Part shown: positions 1 to 8,640 of the stretch, piece after piece | Numbering within the stretch: position 1 is the first letter of the stretch | Layout: each line of letters opens with the position of its first letter | Origin: Desulfobacterota bacterium AH_259_B03_O07 | GTDB taxonomy: Bacteria; Desulfobacterota_D; UBA1144; Nemesobacterales; CSP1-2 | Direction of reading: 5' to 3' | NCBI GenBank assembly: GCA_027717645.1 | Contig: JALLOG010000006.1 | Location: 1-58,804, forward strand | DNA: 58,804 nt | Position numbers and translations under genes: made by a program | The notes under the pieces: generated by a model | The model's input: the letters and a program-made list of their open reading frames with translations, nothing else | Database searches by the model: none | Told to the model about the DNA's origin: nothing

Positions 1-83
1 GCTTCCGGAATTGATTTTGGCAATTTTTTGAATGCCCATTTAAAATCGAAAAGACTGTCCCCGAAATATCTAACTTCATAACA

Positions 84-160
84 ATTACGAGCGATAGCGA
101 AGCAATCTGCTGCCAACCAAGGGGATTGCTTCGGGAAAAACCCCCAAATGACTGCGAGGT
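84..160. repeat. REP-like palindromic repeat
   Basis: An inverted repeat is visible: GAAGCAATC at 99-107 pairs with GATTGCTTC at 124-132, flanked by ACGAGCGATAGC on the left and ACTGCGAGG on the right. This resembles the dispersed intergenic GAAGCAATC repeats found in many bacteria. A related copy lies at 5897-5936. The rest of 1-300 shows no gene. Confidence 0.6.
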
Positions 161-300
161 GTTTCATTGGATAGTCAACTTTCTATAGACGCGATATTCT
201 TGATGGGTTAATAATTGGAATTAAACTATTAGTTGTCTTGAGATAGTACGAGCGGGTATAGAGTTATGTCTTAAGGTCTTGATAGGAATTTATCCAAGTT

Positions 301-1992
301 TCATGAAACCTTACGTAGAGAACGGCGTAGTGGCTCATCACGTTCATAGATATCGTTGCGGAAATTTACAGTTCCATCTTTATCCACCCAAGCTGTAAAA
401 TAGAAGAAATAGATGGGAATAGGGGTTCGTAATCTAATAGATTGTGTTTGACCTTTACCAATTTCTGATAGTATTTTGTCTCTAGACCATCCGGTATTCG
501 GAAAAAGAACATATTCAGCTAACCCAATTGGATTCTGAACACGTATACAGCCATGGCTAAAATCTCTTTTTGACCTTTTAAAAAGGCCTTTTAATGGTGT
601 GTCGTGCAGATAAACATTATAACTATTTGGAAGTACAAATTTAACTTGTCCAAGGGGATTCAATGGTCCGGGGTCTTGACGAAGTCTGATTTTATAATTG
701 TTTTCACCAATTTCTTCCCAGTTCATAGTAGTCGGTTCAATTTCGTTTGGTTTATCGGACCAACCTTTTAATACTCTTATATTCTGTTTAGATAAATATT
801 CAGCATCATCTTTCATTTTAGGTATGGTTTCTCCTAACGCAATGCTCTTTGGAATGTTCCAATATGGATTAAACACCAAGTAACTCATGTTAGCGCTAAA
901 AAGTGGCGTATTCCAATATTGCTTACCAACCACGACTGGCATAGTCATAACCGTATTTTCATTTTGAACGACATCTAATTTAAAAGCAGGTAGGTTTACC
1001 TGAATATTGCGGTAGCCTAGACTATTTGGAAGCAAGCGGAAACGTTCCATGTTGATAATTATTTGATTTATTCTCTGATATACGGGCTTGTTTAAGGCTG
1101 CTAATGTTGCTGGTCCTATGATTCCATCTTCAGTAAGCCCATGACGACGCTGAAATTTGCGTACTGCGTTTTCCAGTATATCGTCGTATAGATCTCCTTT
1201 GTCGGATTCGCCATCATCTAGATCCCCGCTGATAATGAGTCTCTTACGAAGCGATGAAATTCTGTTACTCTGGTGTCCTTTCTCGATATTAGTTCCATGT
1301 GGTATACTCGGCCAACCTCCGTTTGCTTCAATGATTTTGTATTTAATAGATGCTTTCCGAAGACTTTGATAAGATGGATTTTCATGAGTATTTTCAAATT
1401 GCTTAGATTCAAGTATAAGGGAAAATATTTTAGAATAATCCACATTATCGTGATTTTTGAGCCAACTTAAATCAACATCGATTGCGTCAATTCGTCCGTT
1501 AGCTAAGTTGGAGAAATATAATATTAATGAATCTGAGATCAATATATCAAGATTTGCAAGAGTATTAGGATCTAACGAATCGTTATTTTTTTTAATTTTA
1601 TGATAGTAATTATTTATTTCATTAATGTGATAAGCACTCGTATGAGAATCTGCATTTCCTAACTCTTTTATAATTGGGAAAAAAGGGATAGCCTGAGGCA
1701 AAATTGTTTTGTTTCTAATCCATAAGGGTTGATAATGTTGGAATTTATATAATAGTGGTAGGTTTTCTGATAATTGTACCACCTTTTCTCCAATAATGAT
1801 TTTATTGTTAAATTGGGGATCTTGAAGACGTTCTTTTATTGCAATACTGACATCATCGATTAAAGAATCGTTATTTTGTGAAGAGTTTGATTTGTTTTCG
1901 AGTTTTATTTTGTTTATTGCGCAACCGGAAAGGACAATCAAAAATAAAATTATTAAAATTCCATATGGATTTCTTCGAATTAATGGTTTCAT
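301..1992 (-). CDS. L,D-transpeptidase, YcbB/LdtD-like lipoprotein
   Basis: Predicted periplasmic enzyme that forms 3-3 cross-links in peptidoglycan. The 563-residue protein starts with a signal peptide ending in a lipobox (LSGC, residues 21-24). A scaffold region follows, then a peptidoglycan-binding repeat at about residues 255-300 (VRKFQRRHGLTEDGIIGPAT) and a YkuD catalytic domain from about residue 325. The catalytic signature HGCIRV puts the nucleophile at Cys482 with His480 beside it. This order and length match the YcbB family. The ATG at 1992 is preceded by AAGG about 9 bases upstream. It is monocistronic; the next gene on the same strand is 800 bases upstream. Confidence 0.93.
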   Translation of the reverse strand: MKPLIRRNPYGILIILFLIVLSGCAINKIKLENKSNSSQNNDSLIDDVSIAIKERLQDPQFNNKIIIGEKVVQLSENLPLLYKFQHYQPLWIRNKTILPQAIPFFPIIKELGNADSHTSAYHINEINNYYHKIKKNNDSLDPNTLANLDILISDSLILYFSNLANGRIDAIDVDLSWLKNHDNVDYSKIFSLILESKQFENTHENPSYQSLRKASIKYKIIEANGGWPSIPHGTNIEKGHQSNRISSLRKRLIISGDLDDGESDKGDLYDDILENAVRKFQRRHGLTEDGIIGPATLAALNKPVYQRINQIIINMERFRLLPNSLGYRNIQVNLPAFKLDVVQNENTVMTMPVVVGKQYWNTPLFSANMSYLVFNPYWNIPKSIALGETIPKMKDDAEYLSKQNIRVLKGWSDKPNEIEPTTMNWEEIGENNYKIRLRQDPGPLNPLGQVKFVLPNSYNVYLHDTPLKGLFKRSKRDFSHGCIRVQNPIGLAEYVLFPNTGWSRDKILSEIGKGQTQSIRLRTPIPIYFFYFTAWVDKDGTVNFRNDIYERDEPLRRSLRKVS

Positions 1993-2364
1993 ATATGGTA
2001 GCCTTAAGTCTATGTTGTGACTACATTACCAGAGGTTTTTCCAGGTGAAAATCGACTATGCTAGGCTTATTGTTCTTAATCAATAAAGATATTATAAATG
2101 TTTTTATGTATGGTTGCCAAATATATTGGTCGGTTATTCTCCTCATGCTTAATTAGTTTGAGTTTTATAACATCCTCTGGCATTAAAATCACTCATCCTT
2201 AATTTCTGATGGTAATACTATTTTTACTGTATATGCATTTCTGCTTATACCCCTTTTTTGTTATTATTGTATTTAAGGAAGAATTTATGTTAAATTATGG
2301 AAATTAAATTAACCTAATGTTATATGTTTGAATAAGGAAATAAAGTAAAAGGAGGATGTGCATT
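1993..2364. other. Intergenic region upstream of ldt and the small lipoprotein
   Basis: 372 bases between divergent genes with no supportable ORF. It should hold the promoters of both neighbours. A weak rightward candidate is TTGTTC at 2070-2075, a 17-base spacer, and TATAAA at 2093-2098; the -35 box matches poorly. Confidence 0.4.
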
Positions 2365-2529
2365 ATGTCAACATTCAATAAACTTCTCTTAATAATTTGT
2401 TTTGGAATCTTTGCACTAGGGTTAGGTGCTTGTCCCCAACAGCAACCATCAGGTGAGGTAGAAGAAGAAGTAGTTGAAGAAGTTGAGGTTCCAGTTGCTA
2501 CGCCTGCAGATGCTACGCCTGCACCCTAA
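2365..2529 (+). CDS. Small acidic lipoprotein, 54 residues
   Basis: A short gene with a strong ribosome binding site (AAAGGAGG, about 8 bases before ATG 2365). The product has a hydrophobic signal (LLLIICFGIFALGLGAC) ending in a lipobox, so Cys21 is probably lipidated. The mature part is about 34 residues: Gln/Pro-rich, then a Glu/Val-rich stretch (EEEVVEEVEVPV), then VATPADATPAP. No family is recognised. The small size resembles entericidin-like or other tiny envelope lipoproteins, but there is no sequence basis for a function. The coiled-coil lipoprotein at 16549-16860 also ends in a TPAP tail. Confidence 0.75.
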   Translation: MSTFNKLLLIICFGIFALGLGACPQQQPSGEVEEEVVEEVEVPVATPADATPAP

Positions 2530-2716
2530 ACGGTAATTTGATGGAATATGATTAATTGATCTTGATGGTAGATAAACCATCTAACGAATTCTAATCTGCC
2601 GGAGTTATAATTTCCTTTATGAATTCAGAAACTTTGGCATTTTCTGAGTATTTATTTGATATGCGAATCTATGACAGTTTTAAGCATATCAGATTAGAAA
2701 TCATCATTTATATATA

Positions 2717-2741
2717 AGGGCGGTTAGTTAAACCGCCCTTA
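2717..2741. terminator. Strong hairpin, probable terminator
   Basis: AAGGGCGGTT (2717-2726) and AACCGCCCTT (2732-2741) form a perfect 10-bp GC-rich stem with a 5-base loop. It lies between the lipoprotein gene (+) and the ferredoxin gene (-) and may end both transcripts. There is no long T-run on either side, so the mechanism is uncertain. Confidence 0.6.
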
Positions 2742-2781
2742 GTTGACGATCTTCAATGAAAAGTGCTTACTTATGATCAAT

Positions 2782-3114
2782 TTAACCGTGAGGATAAGGT
2801 AAACCTAATTTTTTTCGATGCTCCCGCATCTTTTCTTTCTGATGTGTTTTAATGATAAGATTTGACCTTGGTTTCGCACTACAAATTAGTACAAATCCAG
2901 CCTCTTTATCTTCTTTGTAATAGCGTAGGGCTTCAGATTGATCTACTTTACCACTTAGTAGGACGGATGCACATGTTAAACAAAATCCCTGAAGACACAT
3001 TGAAGGAACGTCGAGATCAGCTCTGTAAGCAGCGTCTAATATATACTCATCCCCACCCACTTCAATGCGGCTCATTCCTTCTGGTGTTTGGAATTTAACT
3101 TGGTAGGTTTTCAC
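2782..3114 (-). CDS. 2Fe-2S ferredoxin, plant type
   Basis: A 110-residue electron-transfer protein. The cluster motif CLQGFCLTC (Cx4Cx2C, residues 40-48) plus a later Cys in VLICSA (about residue 78) supply the four ligands of a [2Fe-2S] cluster. The beta-grasp framework is recognisable up to about residue 90 and is followed by a basic tail (KEKMREHRKKLGLPYPHG). The gene lies 18 bases downstream of the ferritin/Dps-like gene on the same strand, so the two are probably co-transcribed. By analogy with bacterioferritin and its ferredoxin, it may deliver or receive electrons for iron stored next door; that role is inference. Confidence 0.85.
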   Translation of the reverse strand: MKTYQVKFQTPEGMSRIEVGGDEYILDAAYRADLDVPSMCLQGFCLTCASVLLSGKVDQSEALRYYKEDKEAGFVLICSAKPRSNLIIKTHQKEKMREHRKKLGLPYPHG

Positions 3115-3132
3115 CTACCTAACCCTCGTTAA

Positions 3133-3759
3133 TTAGGGATTGTAAAACGAACGATTTTTGCTGTAAGGAGCTTGTCCGGGATCTCCACGTCGGAAATGAC
3201 CAGACGGTCTTATGACTCCATCTCTCTCTTTGCTAAGTAGTTCAATAAACCATGCTTCATGCTCGATTTCCTCCTGAAGAATACGAGAGGCCATGTCATA
3301 AGTACGTGGATCCTTTCCAAGAGTAAGGTCGCAGATCTCGCTCCAAGTTCTTATTGCACATCTTTCAGCTTCAAGCAAAATTTCCAAGATCTTAGCTCCG
3401 GTGGGTTTTTGTGGCAGATAAGCGTCTGCACAAGAGGCCCGATCAGCAAAATCTCTGATATCTCTTGGAAGTCCACCTCCAAGCTCATAGATTCTGGGTG
3501 TGATCAGTTCAAAGTGAGAGCGATCTTCAAGTCGTGCATCCTCACATATTTCTTTATAGTCTTCGTGTCCAGCTAGATGCATTCGTAGTAACGTATAGTA
3601 ATAATAAGTTGTAAATTCCGCACCGGCGGCATCAATCAACTTGTCGATGAGCCTCTTAACATTCACTCCTCTTGCCGCAATTTGTTCAACTCCAACTCGA
3701 TTGGAGACATCACCAGGTTTGACCTTTCCTTTCATGTGCGGTTTTCTTTTAATAGCCAT
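3133..3759 (-). CDS. Ferritin-like / Dps-like iron-binding protein
   Basis: The 208-residue protein has a four-helix-bundle ferritin-like pattern. Likely di-iron ligands are Glu48 in helix A, the E78-D79-R-S-H82 segment, Glu130/Glu132, and the ExxH motif Glu164-Ile-Glu-His167. The N-terminus is basic ([11 protein letters not shown]), as in DNA-binding Dps proteins, and the tail is Arg/Tyr/Pro-rich. The best fit is the bacterioferritin-like DpsL group that detoxifies peroxide and iron. The ATG at 3759 has AGGAGGAAT just upstream. The ferredoxin gene follows 18 bases downstream. A broader ferritin-like di-iron enzyme cannot be excluded. Confidence 0.8.
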   Translation of the reverse strand: MAIKRKPHMKGKVKPGDVSNRVGVEQIAARGVNVKRLIDKLIDAAGAEFTTYYYYTLLRMHLAGHEDYKEICEDARLEDRSHFELITPRIYELGGGLPRDIRDFADRASCADAYLPQKPTGAKILEILLEAERCAIRTWSEICDLTLGKDPRTYDMASRILQEEIEHEAWFIELLSKERDGVIRPSGHFRRGDPGQAPYSKNRSFYNP

Positions 3760-4016
3760 TGCCTATTCCTCCTTGTGGTAGTATGGGGAAAGTTATTATA
3801 TCTTATGGCAATTTAAATTCAAACAATGTGGTGTTAATTAATTGGTGTGTTTGATCTTATGCATTCAGAATTCCTAAGTTCTTATGTGGTGCCATATACT
3901 GAAATACCAGGTTATCCATTAATTTTCGTCTTAATTTCTTGTGGTTACAACTCCACCTGAGTATATTTACCCCCCGATAAAATTTACTGTATCAAAGTTA
4001 GGGAGAATTGTTAAAA

Positions 4017-5579
4017 ATGGAGTCCATTTTCCATGGGGATCTGACGGTAATTACTTTTTTTCCTCTAATAGGTGCTCTAATCGTGGTGATTCTATCTATC
4101 CTTTTCAGGGATTCAGAAAAACCCATGAAGATAGGTGCCCTTATTGTCACTATAATTGAATTTCTTATTTCAATTCCACTTTATACTAACTTCAATATTG
4201 AAACGACTGAGATGCAATTTGGAGTCCAGAGAGATTGGATTCCTAGTCTCGGTATAACATATCATTTAGGGATTGACGGAATAAGTCTCTTCCTCGTACT
4301 ACTTACAACATTTATTATTCCCATAACGATCCTGAGTGCTTGGAATGCAATAAAAAAGGGTATGAGAGAATTTTTAGTTCTTGTTTTAATACTTGAGACG
4401 GCACTTGTTGGAACCTTTACATCCCTAGATATGATACTTTTTTTTATTTTTTGGGAGGCAGTTTTAATTCCTATGTACTTTATTATCGGCATTTGGGGGA
4501 CAGAGAGAAGAATTTATGCAGCAATAAAGTTCTTTATTTATACCGCATTTGGCAGTGCATTAATGCTTATAGCAATTTTTTATCTTTACTATTTACATAT
4601 AGATCAATTCGGTACCGCCTCTATGAATGTGTTGGATTTCTACAAGATTAATATTCCATATACAGGAATATTAGGTCCCCAGGGACTTACTTTTATAGCC
4701 TTTTTATTGGCTTTTGCCATAAAGGTTCCGATGTTTCCACTACATACATGGCTACCTGATGCTCACGTCGAAGCCCCTACTGCTGGAAGCGTTATTCTAG
4801 CGGCAATTCTTCTTAAAATGGGGGTATATGGTTTCCTTCGTTTTTTACTCCCGATTTTCCCTGAAGCAACACTTGATTTGCTGCCATTCCTGTCCATAGT
4901 TGCAATAATAGGGATTATCTATGGTGCCATGGTTGCATTTGCACAGCGTGATCTTAAGAAGTTAGTAGCTTATTCTAGTGTTAGCCATCTGGGACTTGTT
5001 ATGCTTGGAATTTTTGTACTCAATATTCAAGGTCTAGAGGGTGGACTATATTTAATGGTGAGTCACGGGATTTCTACTGGTGCTCTTTTTATTATTGTTG
5101 GCATGGTATACGAAAGAAGGCATACAAAGCTAATTGAGGAGTTTGGAGGTTTATCGAAGGTTATGCCGCTTCTAGCGGCCTTCTTTATGCTCACAACATT
5201 ATCATCAATAGGTCTGCCGCTTCTTAATGGATTTATAGGTGAATTTCTTGTACTGCTTGGGGCATTTAGATTTAATTACATATATTCGATACTTGGTGCG
5301 ACTGGTCTAATCTTAGGTGCAATTTACATGCTTTGGGCTTATCAAAGGGTTATGTTTGGTCCCGTAGATAAACCTGAAAACAGGGTTCTGATAGATATCA
5401 ATCTTAGGGAAATTATGGTTTTACTTCCTCTGGCAATCATGATGATTCTCATGGGCGTGTATCCAAAGCCTTTTCTCTCACGGATGGAACCAACTGTTCA
5501 GGAACTTTTGGTTACCAAATTCAATCATGGAGTGACCGTTTCAGAGACTATTCAGCGAAAAAATGAAAAAGAGGAATGA
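4017..5579 (+). CDS. nuoM: NADH-quinone oxidoreductase subunit M
   Basis: Antiporter-like proton-pumping subunit of complex I in the inner membrane, about 520 residues with roughly 14 hydrophobic helices. Family hallmarks are visible: the membrane Glu in FFIFWEAVLIPMYF, the Lys in FAIKVPMFPLHTWLPDAH, the following VEAPTAGSVILAAILLK, and the Lys/His-rich QRDLKKLVAYSSVSHLG. ATG 4017 is preferred over an upstream in-frame TTG at 4008, because GGGAG at 4001-4005 is only two bases from the TTG but about 11 from the ATG. No other nuo gene lies nearby, so it is an orphan copy or a separated part of a split complex I locus. The protein looks full length. Confidence 0.92.
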   Translation: MESIFHGDLTVITFFPLIGALIVVILSILFRDSEKPMKIGALIVTIIEFLISIPLYTNFNIETTEMQFGVQRDWIPSLGITYHLGIDGISLFLVLLTTFIIPITILSAWNAIKKGMREFLVLVLILETALVGTFTSLDMILFFIFWEAVLIPMYFIIGIWGTERRIYAAIKFFIYTAFGSALMLIAIFYLYYLHIDQFGTASMNVLDFYKINIPYTGILGPQGLTFIAFLLAFAIKVPMFPLHTWLPDAHVEAPTAGSVILAAILLKMGVYGFLRFLLPIFPEATLDLLPFLSIVAIIGIIYGAMVAFAQRDLKKLVAYSSVSHLGLVMLGIFVLNIQGLEGGLYLMVSHGISTGALFIIVGMVYERRHTKLIEEFGGLSKVMPLLAAFFMLTTLSSIGLPLLNGFIGEFLVLLGAFRFNYIYSILGATGLILGAIYMLWAYQRVMFGPVDKPENRVLIDINLREIMVLLPLAIMMILMGVYPKPFLSRMEPTVQELLVTKFNHGVTVSETIQRKNEKEE

Positions 5580-5828
5580 ATTTTTCATGAGCAGTAATAG
5601 AGGTCATTAAGAGGTTACGAAAATAAGTGATTCAGCGATTGCAATTCGATCATTAAAAAGCGTTCATTTTAAGGATGCTATTTCTGAAATGATTTGAGGA
5701 CAAACCTGGTATGACAAAAAATGAAGATGTAGCACAAACCCTTAGATTTCCATTTTATGGAGAACTAAAGTCCACTCGCTACTTTTTGAGTTAGAAAATA
5801 CGATTTCATAATGTTTAGTTATTTCTTT

Positions 5829-5851
5829 CTTTGTATCAAGACAAAGTAAAA
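5829..5851. repeat. Dispersed 23-base repeat with hairpin, copy 1
   Basis: CTTTG and CAAAG arms enclose TATCAAGA and are followed by TAAAA. The same 23 bases occur at 54257-54279. Both copies lie in intergenic DNA. Confidence 0.65.
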
Positions 5852-5896
5852 TAATTTAAAATTTACAAATTCCGCCCACGAATTTCGTAACATCTA

Positions 5897-5936
5897 GAAT
5901 TGCGAGGGGAGAGAAACGACCGAAGCAATCCCCTTC
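5897..5936. repeat. REP-like repeat, second copy
   Basis: ATTGCGAGGGGAGAGAAACG is followed by CCGAAGCAATCCCC, the same kind of GAAGCAATC unit as at 84-160. The arms GAGGGGA and TCCCC can pair imperfectly. Confidence 0.5.
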
Positions 5937-6041
5937 CGTATATTGATAAGGTATCCATGGCCTGTCATATCGAGCGCATGCGTGATATCTATCACTTTGT
6001 TGTTTGCTTTCGAAATATAAAGACTTATCTGATCGTGATAG

Positions 6042-7055
6042 CTATGCTTCTGGTTCAACCTTATCCAATAACTCATTTATAATATCTGTGGGTTTAATTC
6101 CTTCTGCATCGGCACGATAATTCAGGACAAGTCTGTGCTTTAAAACTGAAGGAGCTATGTATCTTACGTCATCGGTTGTGGGAGTGAATCTGCCCTCAAG
6201 AACTGCTTTAGCCTTACTTCCCAAGATTAAAAACTGTGAAGCTCTTGGACCTGCACCCCATGAAACCCATTTTTTGACGAGTTCATTGTTACCAAGGATG
6301 TCTGGTCTTGTCGATCTTGAAATTCTGACCGCATATGCAGCAACGAGCTCTGAAACCGGAACTCTGTAAACTAAATCCTGGTAGTGGAGTATTTTTTCTG
6401 AATCTAATACTTTTGTTATATCTGGATCAAAAATACCTGTGGTGCTTTTTACGATGTCAATTTCTTCTTCTTTAGAGGGGTAATCCACATCAATTTGAAA
6501 CATGAATCTATCGAGTTCGGCTTCTGGTAGTGGGTAAGTTCCCTCTTGTTCGATAGGGTTTTGAGTAGCAAATACTAAAAACGGAGGATCTAGGGGATAG
6601 GTTACTCCTCCAATTGTTACTTTACGCTCTTGCATCGCCTGGAGAAGAGCGGCCTGGGTTTTTGGTGAAGCCCTGTTAATTTCATCTGCTAGGAGAATAT
6701 TGCAAAAAATGGGTCCCTTGATGAACTTAAAAAACCTTGTTTCTGTAGTCAATTCCTTTTCCAGAACTTCAGAGCCGGTGATATCTGAAGGCATTAGGTC
6801 TGGAGTAAATTGAACTCTATTAAACCTTAAACTGGTTACTCCGGATAAAGTGCTTACAAGTAGTGTTTTGGCGAGTCCAGGCACGCCCACAAAGAGCGAA
6901 TGTCCTCGGGACATAAGAGATATTAGGAGTAATTCTACGACATTTTTTTGCCCAACTATGACCTTTCTTATCTCTTTTAGAATATCATTTTTAATCTCAG
7001 CCAACTGCTCAACCATTTCAATATCTTCATCAGTTTGATATTGATATCTATTCAT
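6042..7055 (-). CDS. MoxR-family AAA+ ATPase
   Basis: Chaperone-like AAA+ ATPase of 337 residues. The Walker A motif is GVPGLAKT at about residues 57-64. Walker B is LLADEINR, followed by the MoxR signature SPKTQAALLQAMQE, and sensor 1 lies in FATQNPIEQEGTYPLPEAELDRF. MoxR proteins usually act on partner proteins carrying VWA or DUF58 domains. ATG 7055 is preferred to an in-frame GTG at 7070: it has GGTGAGG 9 bases upstream and overlaps the preceding peptidase gene by only 8 bases. It is the last gene of a three-gene operon with the MA peptidase and the DUF4175-like protein. Confidence 0.92.
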   Translation of the reverse strand: MNRYQYQTDEDIEMVEQLAEIKNDILKEIRKVIVGQKNVVELLLISLMSRGHSLFVGVPGLAKTLLVSTLSGVTSLRFNRVQFTPDLMPSDITGSEVLEKELTTETRFFKFIKGPIFCNILLADEINRASPKTQAALLQAMQERKVTIGGVTYPLDPPFLVFATQNPIEQEGTYPLPEAELDRFMFQIDVDYPSKEEEIDIVKSTTGIFDPDITKVLDSEKILHYQDLVYRVPVSELVAAYAVRISRSTRPDILGNNELVKKWVSWGAGPRASQFLILGSKAKAVLEGRFTPTTDDVRYIAPSVLKHRLVLNYRADAEGIKPTDIINELLDKVEPEA

Positions 7056-8640
7056 CCTTTGAAACCTCACCTAAGATTGTCCTAAGAACATCACGTTCTT
7101 TTTCAACTAAATCCGATAACCCTTGTATTTCATACACTGAAATTAGATCTATATGAACTTGAGGGTCAAAAGGATTTATTGAAATTGCGTTATTTAGAGC
7201 TTCTTCAGCTTTCACTAAGTTAGACTTATTCAAATATATTAGTCCTAGATTTATATATGTATCGAAATATTCCGGATAAAATTCAAGTAGAGGTGTTAAT
7301 ACCTGTTCCGATTCTTCGTACTCACCCAAGGCGTTCTTACTTGAAGCAAGACGATTCAATACTACGGGTGAGATTGGATCAAAATGCATTGCTTTTTCAT
7401 ATTCATACGTGGCAGCTTTTAATCTCCCTCTTGTTCTTAAGATGTCGCCGAGTCTCGAATATTCCCTCGCGCGGATATCCTTAATGTCAATTAAATCTTC
7501 ACCGATGTATTCAGAATTATCTCTCTTCTTAAATCTTATCTCATCGATTTCAAGTTCGGGTATTCTTTCTGAAAGATCTTTCGTTACCAAATCCTCTACC
7601 CAAAGGTTATAAAATTTTTCAAATTCAAGTCCTGTAACTTCTTTAATTGAAGCCCTATAATCGTCCCTCTCTTTTAAAGTAGTGAGTAAATTCTTGATCG
7701 TGCCCTTTCCCCAATTATTCTCTAGAAAATCTATAGTTGTTCCAGCTTGCGCAAAAGCAAGTTGTGCTTCATATGAGCTGCTGAGCTTGCCGAAAGATGG
7801 GTGCATTTTTTCAATTGGAACAAGTTTGTCATCTTTCAGAGCCTTGGCAAGTAAACTTTCGTAAAACGGCGTTAAGATATTCCTTTCTTTATCTTTCCAT
7901 CTCTTTTCTTCGAACTTTGCTATGCCTTCATGGAGCCAAACTGGAGTTTTATTCTCACTTTTGATAAATATTAGGAAATGAGTATATTCGTGAGTAAGTG
8001 TGTTAAACCAACTATATCCCTTGGGTAGGAGTCTAGGTGATAAAATCATAATTCGGTTGAATTTACATATGCCTACAACTCCCGTGGTCTTTATATCTTT
8101 TTCGGATAGTGTGGAAGCAATGATAAAATTTTCGAGATCAGGATATATCTCCACGATAACTGGTTCTTGGGGATAAATGTCAAGGTCTAATCCCACTTCA
8201 TGGTAGGCGCGCTCAAGGACCTTTTCAGCATATCTGGTTAGAATTACATCCTTAGGATGTGAGTATCTAAATTTAAAATGTTTTGTTTCTACTTCGTTAA
8301 ATTTCATCCCAAAGTTAGATACTCTAAGAATATGATCTAAAAAAATATCATCATCTATTACGTTTATTTCCTTAGTAGTAACCCTATTGCCATATTCTAC
8401 TGCTTTTTCATAATTGCCTTTGTAGAACTCGGTTACCGATTTCAAATAAAATGCTATTTTTTTATCTTCATTACTATATGACAGGTTTGATAATAGATCC
8501 GCTGTATCTGAAGCCTCTTCTATTTGCCACTTGTTGAGTAATTCTTCTACTTCTGATTGTAGTACGGCAATTTCCTTTGAATTTGCGGTAGAGCTAATAA
8601 AAAGAATTAATAATAAATTTACTAAGGTATTAATTCTCAC
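7048..8640 (-). CDS. Exported MA-type metallopeptidase with TPR repeats
   Basis: A 530-residue protein with an N-terminal signal peptide (LVNLLLILFISSTANS). The peptidase-MA/gluzincin zinc motif is HEYTH (His217, Glu218, His221), with a likely third ligand in WLHEGIAKFEE (Glu238). TPR-type helices follow from about residue 390 to the C-terminus. It probably acts outside the cytoplasm on envelope proteins; the substrate is unknown. It overlaps the upstream large membrane protein by 4 bases and moxR by 8 bases, so translation is coupled across the operon. Confidence 0.85.
   Translation of the reverse strand: MRINTLVNLLLILFISSTANSKEIAVLQSEVEELLNKWQIEEASDTADLLSNLSYSNEDKKIAFYLKSVTEFYKGNYEKAVEYGNRVTTKEINVIDDDIFLDHILRVSNFGMKFNEVETKHFKFRYSHPKDVILTRYAEKVLERAYHEVGLDLDIYPQEPVIVEIYPDLENFIIASTLSEKDIKTTGVVGICKFNRIMILSPRLLPKGYSWFNTLTHEYTHFLIFIKSENKTPVWLHEGIAKFEEKRWKDKERNILTPFYESLLAKALKDDKLVPIEKMHPSFGKLSSSYEAQLAFAQAGTTIDFLENNWGKGTIKNLLTTLKERDDYRASIKEVTGLEFEKFYNLWVEDLVTKDLSERIPELEIDEIRFKKRDNSEYIGEDLIDIKDIRAREYSRLGDILRTRGRLKAATYEYEKAMHFDPISPVVLNRLASSKNALGEYEESEQVLTPLLEFYPEYFDTYINLGLIYLNKSNLVKAEEALNNAISINPFDPQVHIDLISVYEIQGLSDLVEKERDVLRTILGEVSKDE

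Larger units (their letters stand above)
5580..6041. other. Intergenic region after nuoM and moxR
   Basis: 462 bases with no convincing gene between convergent genes. It holds a 23-base dispersed repeat (5829-5851) and a REP-like unit (5897-5936). A 27-codon ORF at 5711-5794 with GAGGA upstream is too short and featureless to call. No DUF58 gene follows moxR here, although that partner is usual. Confidence 0.6.

Noticed and set aside
698-1470. Several short ORFs on both strands inside the L,D-transpeptidase gene
   Set aside because: They are antisense or out-of-frame to a complete gene and have no motifs or ribosome binding sites.
5711-5794. 27-codon ORF after nuoM with a GAGGA upstream
   Set aside because: Too short, no recognisable feature and no partner gene; composition does not set it apart from chance.
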